A stretch of 64,000 nucleotides of DNA from Candidatus Sumerlaeota bacterium (GTDB taxonomy: Bacteria; Sumerlaeota; Sumerlaeia; Sumerlaeales; Sumerlaeaceae): the NCBI GenBank assembly GCA_017161655.1, contig JADFCV010000010.1:19557-83556 (forward strand), in the 5' to 3' direction. Of the stretch, positions 60,673 through 64,000 are shown one piece after another. The translations under genes were made by a program, and so were the position numbers. The notes under the pieces were generated by a model that ran no database searches, was not told the DNA's origin, and saw nothing but the letters and a program-made list of their open reading frames with translations. Every line of letters starts with the position of its first letter. Position 1 is the stretch's first letter.

Positions 60673-62598
60673 ATGAGCAAAATCATCGGAATTGATTTGG
60701 GAACAACAAACAGCTGCGTGGCCGTGATGGAAGGCGGAGAGCCTGTCGTCATTCCAAATTCGGAAGGCGCTCGCACAACTCCGTCCGTCGTGGCCTTTAC
60801 GAAGAACGGCGAGATTCTCGTCGGTGCAGTGGCAAAGCGCCAGGCCATCACGAATCCGCAGAACACGATCTTCAGTATCAAGCGTTTCATGGGGCGCCGC
60901 TATGAAGAAGTGCAGGAAGAGATCAAGCGTGTGCCCTACAAAGTCGTGCGCCGTGACAATGGCGACGCTGCGGTCGAGGTCATGGGCAAGGTTTACACAC
61001 CACCTGAAATCTCGGCCCGTATTCTGCAAAAAATGAAGCAAACGGCTGAGGACTACCTCGGCGAAAAGGTGACCAAGGCCGTGATCACGGTGCCTGCTTA
61101 TTTCAATGATTCGCAGCGTCAGGCCACGAAAGATGCCGGTCGCATCGCCGGGCTCGAAGTGCTGCGTATCATTAATGAGCCCACAGCTGCCGCTCTGGCC
61201 TATGGTTTGGACAAGAAAAAGGACGAGACCATTGCGGTCTACGACCTCGGCGGTGGCACATTTGACATTTCGATTCTCGAACTCGGCGACGGGGTGTTCG
61301 AAGTCAAGAGCACCAATGGTGACACGCACCTCGGTGGCGATGACTTCGATCAGCGCCTGATCGACTACGTGGCCGACGAGTTTAAGAAGGAGACGGGCAT
61401 CGACATTCGGCAGGACCCAATGGCGCTTCAGCGTCTGAAGGAAGCCTGTGAGAAAGCAAAATGCGAGCTTTCGACCGCTATGCAGACCAACATCAACCTG
61501 CCCTTCATCACGGCAGACGCAAGCGGTCCAAAACACCTGAACATGGATATCACGCGGGCCAAATTCGAGCAGCTTATTATGGATCTTGTTGATCGAACGA
61601 TTGGCCCGTGCAAACAGGCTCTCGAAGATGCTGGGCTAAAAGTTGAAGACATCGATGAGGTCATCCTCGTCGGTGGTTCCACACGCATCCCGCTGGTGCA
61701 GCAAAAGGTGCGTGAATTCTTCAAGAAAGAACCGTGCAAGGGAGTGAATCCAGACGAAGTTGTCGCTATCGGCGCAGCCATTCAGGCTGGTGTGCTGGGG
61801 GGCGAAGTCTCGGACGTGCTCTTGCTCGACGTGACGCCGCTGTCGCTTGGCATCGAGACGCTCGGTGGTGTGTTCACAAAGCTCATCGAGCGCAACACCA
61901 CAATCCCATGCAGAAAATCGGAGATATTCTCCACGGCTACCGATAATCAGACTGCAGTCTCGATCCATGTGCTGCAGGGCGAGCGCGAACTGGCGAAGGA
62001 CAACCGATCGCTGGCTCGCTTCGATCTCGTCGGAATTCCGCCTGCTCCGCGCGGTGTTCCGCAAATCGAGGTCACATTTGACATCGATGCGAACGGAATT
62101 CTCCACGTCAGTGCGAAGGACCTCGGCACCGGAAAAGAACAGAGCATCAAGATCACCGCGTCGAGCGGTCTCACGGAAGACGAAATCAAACGGATGATCA
62201 AGGACGCTGAAGAGCACGCGGCCGAGGATGCTGCCAAGCGCGAAGAGATTGCTCTGCGCAACCAGGCCGACGCCCTGGTTTACAGCACAGAGCGCACGCT
62301 CAAAGAGCTTGGGGATAAGATCGACGGTGCCGACAAACTCGCAATCGAGGATGCAATCCGCGATCTCAAGAAAGCGATCGAAAGCGGCACCAAAGAAGAT
62401 GTCAAAGCCGGCATCGAACGACTGAACGCTGCAAGCCACAAACTGAGTGAGCACTTGTATCGACAGGCCGCAAGTGGCGCGTCAGCGGGCGCTTCGGCCG
62501 GAAGCAGTGGCTCAACCACGGGTGGCGCCGCGTCTAGCTCGACGACGAGCTCCGGCCCAGAGGTGGTCGAAGGCGAAATCGTGGACGAAAACAAGTAA
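60673..62598 (+). CDS. dnaK: Chaperone DnaK (Hsp70)
   Basis: 641 residues. Opening [20 protein letters not shown] is the Hsp70 phosphate-1 motif; [39 protein letters not shown] and [17 protein letters not shown] are the other ATPase signatures. Substrate-binding domain: [20 protein letters not shown] and [20 protein letters not shown]. The lid ends in a Ser/Gly/Ala-rich tail and [12 protein letters not shown], the typical C terminus. Long antisense frames in this gene are the well-known DnaK shadows. grpE and dnaJ are not adjacent. It has a downstream terminator. Confidence 0.97.
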   Translation: MSKIIGIDLGTTNSCVAVMEGGEPVVIPNSEGARTTPSVVAFTKNGEILVGAVAKRQAITNPQNTIFSIKRFMGRRYEEVQEEIKRVPYKVVRRDNGDAAVEVMGKVYTPPEISARILQKMKQTAEDYLGEKVTKAVITVPAYFNDSQRQATKDAGRIAGLEVLRIINEPTAAALAYGLDKKKDETIAVYDLGGGTFDISILELGDGVFEVKSTNGDTHLGGDDFDQRLIDYVADEFKKETGIDIRQDPMALQRLKEACEKAKCELSTAMQTNINLPFITADASGPKHLNMDITRAKFEQLIMDLVDRTIGPCKQALEDAGLKVEDIDEVILVGGSTRIPLVQQKVREFFKKEPCKGVNPDEVVAIGAAIQAGVLGGEVSDVLLLDVTPLSLGIETLGGVFTKLIERNTTIPCRKSEIFSTATDNQTAVSIHVLQGERELAKDNRSLARFDLVGIPPAPRGVPQIEVTFDIDANGILHVSAKDLGTGKEQSIKITASSGLTEDEIKRMIKDAEEHAAEDAAKREEIALRNQADALVYSTERTLKELGDKIDGADKLAIEDAIRDLKKAIESGTKEDVKAGIERLNAASHKLSEHLYRQAASGASAGASAGSSGSTTGGAASSSTTSSGPEVVEGEIVDENK

Positions 62599-62624
62599 AC
62601 AAGCACTCGTCTCACGGTAGGTAA

Positions 62625-62661
62625 AGGGAGCGGCAGCTAAGTCCGCTCCCTATTCTTTTTT
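62625..62661 (+). terminator. Intrinsic terminator after dnaK
   Basis: A 9-bp stem, AGGGAGCGG (62625-62633) with CCGCTCCCT (62643-62651), a 9-base loop, then ATTCTTTTTT. It lies 26 bp after the dnaK stop and is a standard rho-independent terminator on the plus strand. Confidence 0.88.
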
Positions 62662-62713
62662 GCATGGAACATATCTGAGAGTGCCTCGGCAGCGCGCGGC
62701 GATGTTAGCTCGC

Positions 62714-63487
62714 CTACTGGTGATCCGCTGAGACTTTCTCGATTTCAGGCAGAAGAATTCTCAAAAGCTCCCTAGGAGAATTTGCGACCAGATCTGGCTG
62801 CTCATCAGGAGTAGAGGGAACCTTCGTGGTGACACAGTGGCGTTTCACGCTTTCTGCATACGCTCGCTCGAAATCATCACTTGGCCTCCATCCGCGTTGA
62901 TCAAAGTCCAGCGACAGCCACAGTCCTTTCATTCCAAGGCGGCGGGCTGGCGCGATGTCGTTATCCACTCGATCCCCGACCATGAGGGCTTCAGATGGCT
63001 CCACATTGGCCTTTTCCAAAGCCCAGGAAAAAATTCGGGGATCGGGCTTTTCCAGTCCCAACTCTTCGCTAATCGCATGAACTTCAAAAAGCTCCCAAAG
63101 TTCTCGCTCCGTGAGCACCTCACGGATTTGCTTTGGTTGGTTCGCGATAAGCCCCAGACGATAGGAGCGAACAAGCTTCTTGACCACTTCTGCCATGCCT
63201 GGAATTGGCGGAGAGTAGCGCTTCCATTGAGAAAAAAGCTCTGCGCGTGTGCGCTTGCGCCATTCTTCGAATTCATGTTCGGCTACCAGGCTTCGCACAA
63301 AGCTCCAGAGGTGGCCTCCCTGTGTAACGTGCTTCAAGCGCTCCGCGAAAAACTCGTCAGGGGTCCAGCGCTTTGCCCCCCCCGTGTATTCGTAAAGCTT
63401 CCGGTACAAAAAAGCAGCGGCGGGATCGTCCGAAACAAAAACGTTCCCCACATCAAAAAAGATGAACTCGGTTTTGTCCAACGACAT
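62714..63487 (-). CDS. HAD-superfamily hydrolase
   Basis: About 257 residues from ATG 63487 (GTG 63520 is an alternative that would overlap mqnC by GTGA). Motif I is FIFFDVGNVFVSD: nucleophile Asp with Gly in place of the second Asp, the DxGN form also used by YihX-type phosphatases. YRLGLIANQPKQIREVL is motif II (Asn in place of Thr/Ser), GLEKPDPRIFSWALEKA motif III (Lys), and ALMVGDRVDNDIAPARRLG motif IV. A helical cap lies after motif I. Substrate unknown; possibly a phosphatase. It follows mqnC on the same strand. Confidence 0.87.
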   Translation of the reverse strand: MSLDKTEFIFFDVGNVFVSDDPAAAFLYRKLYEYTGGAKRWTPDEFFAERLKHVTQGGHLWSFVRSLVAEHEFEEWRKRTRAELFSQWKRYSPPIPGMAEVVKKLVRSYRLGLIANQPKQIREVLTERELWELFEVHAISEELGLEKPDPRIFSWALEKANVEPSEALMVGDRVDNDIAPARRLGMKGLWLSLDFDQRGWRPSDDFERAYAESVKRHCVTTKVPSTPDEQPDLVANSPRELLRILLPEIEKVSADHQ

Positions 63488-63516
63488 GGAAATAGCTAGT
63501 CCTTCACATCTCGGTG

Positions 63517-64000
63517 TCACGAAGTCATTGCGGCAGCGTCTTGGAGAGAAGTGCGGCGCGGCTCATCAGTCGGGTCATAGTAGAAATTGCGCCGCTGCGG
63601 TTCGAATCCGGCATCGCGGATCAAGCGTTCGATCTCATGAGCGTTAAGCTTGTAAGTGGTGCCGGCGGCGCTGACCACATTCTCTTCAATCATGGTGCTG
63701 CCCATATCATCGCAACCGAAGAACAACGAAATCTGTCCGATCTTCGCTCCTTGCGTCACCCATGAGGCCTGGAAATGAGGAATGTTGTCGAGAAAGAGGC
63801 GCGCCACAGCCACGGTTCGCAAGTAATCGTGAGCGCCTGCCGTCGGGCATTGAAGTGGTAAATCCGGGGACTTCTGGTAAGTCCACGCAATAAAGGCAGT
63901 GAAAACCCCGCACTCATCCTGGAGTTGTCGCAGCCGATCAAGGTGTTCCACGCGTTCTTCCAGTGTCTCCACGTGTCCGGACATCATCGTTGCGGTTCCC
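63517..64000 (-). CDS. mqnC: Cyclic dehypoxanthine futalosine synthase, 3' part
   Basis: The frame runs off the right edge, leaving the last ~160 residues. Reading in: TATMMSGHVETLEERVEHLD, then VARLFLDNIPHFQASWVTQG and ISLFFGCDDMGSTMIEENVVSAAG, which is the MqnC ending and differs from MqnE. MqnC is a radical SAM enzyme in the futalosine route to menaquinone; the CxxxCxxC cluster site would lie beyond the window. The end overlaps or closely abuts the HAD gene. This implies menaquinone through futalosine in this organism. Confidence 0.92.
   Translation of the reverse strand, partial: GTATMMSGHVETLEERVEHLDRLRQLQDECGVFTAFIAWTYQKSPDLPLQCPTAGAHDYLRTVAVARLFLDNIPHFQASWVTQGAKIGQISLFFGCDDMGSTMIEENVVSAAGTTYKLNAHEIERLIRDAGFEPQRRNFYYDPTDEPRRTSLQDAAAMTS

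Noticed and set aside
60544..62454. Long antisense open frames across dnaK (330 and 272 residues)
   Set aside because: Long antisense frames are a known artefact of dnaK codon usage; they lack an SD and any recognised domain, and the sense gene is unmistakable.
1..64000. CRISPR array, prophage, insertion sequence or integrase
   Set aside because: No spaced direct repeats, transposase, integrase or phage structural gene was seen; repeats found are low-complexity coding repeats only.

Overview
This 64 kb window is ordinary bacterial chromosome, densely coding, with a moderately GC-rich composition by eye. Nothing in it marks a plasmid, prophage, insertion sequence or CRISPR array. The organism looks Gram-negative but not proteobacterial. 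It has a secretin, PilO/PilP-like proteins and TolB-like proteins, but also SpoVG beside IspE, the futalosine menaquinone enzyme MqnC, and GspG-like pilins with the start FTLIELLIVVAIIAILAAIA and a later NLYP motif. That pilin style is common in Sumerlaeota (BRC1), Hydrogenedentota, Planctomycetota and Omnitrophota. A Sumerlaeota-like bacterium is my best guess, at low confidence and from gene content only.

Layout. 1-2.5 kb: end of thiE, thrC, and a receiver domain fused to an NTF2-like domain. 2.5-6.1 kb (minus): glgC, a GT4 glycosyltransferase and a membrane-anchored unknown, joined by ATGA overlaps. 6.2-14 kb: a stand-alone pilin with its own promoter and terminator, small membrane proteins, an LVIVD-repeat lipoprotein, a polytopic GT39-like protein, a second pilin, and an FHA-GAF-PP2C phosphatase. 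14-20.6 kb (plus): a GT2 glycosyltransferase, a membrane TPR protein, a FimV-like protein and a double-receiver regulator. 20.6-26 kb (minus): argB, aconitase and a TolB-like propeller. 26-33.8 kb: a large periplasmic unknown, an O-antigen ligase/ispE/spoVG operon, a bacilliredoxin with a dual-specificity phosphatase, and pilT. A tRNA-Ser(GCU) and a 46-residue zinc-ribbon protein follow.

Two clusters stand out. At 34.5-38.3 kb a minus-strand operon encodes ArsR, a DUF318/ArsP-type permease, a GTG-start mini-thioredoxin, ArsF, ArsG and ArsE, several joined by ATGA overlaps. A perfect 16-bp palindrome lies just upstream of arsR. This is a complete arsEFG-type arsenical resistance set with an added redox partner and a second permease. 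At 43.2-57.7 kb a long minus-strand run encodes a hybrid type II secretion/type IV pilus machine: GspE, F, H, I, J, K, a PilM-PilN fusion, PilO, a PilP-like protein and a secretin, then a CsgG-like protein and HslU. It has no GspG; the stand-alone pilins at 6.3 and 11.3 kb could fill that role, and PilT at 32.6 kb could supply retraction.

Housekeeping genes are gyrA (with Gln at the quinolone-determining position 83), dnaK, hslU, acn, argB, ispE and glgC. The right edge holds a HAD hydrolase and the 3' part of mqnC. Starts were chosen by Shine-Dalgarno match, signal peptide position and overlaps. No database search was run, so family names rest on motifs and remembered family features.
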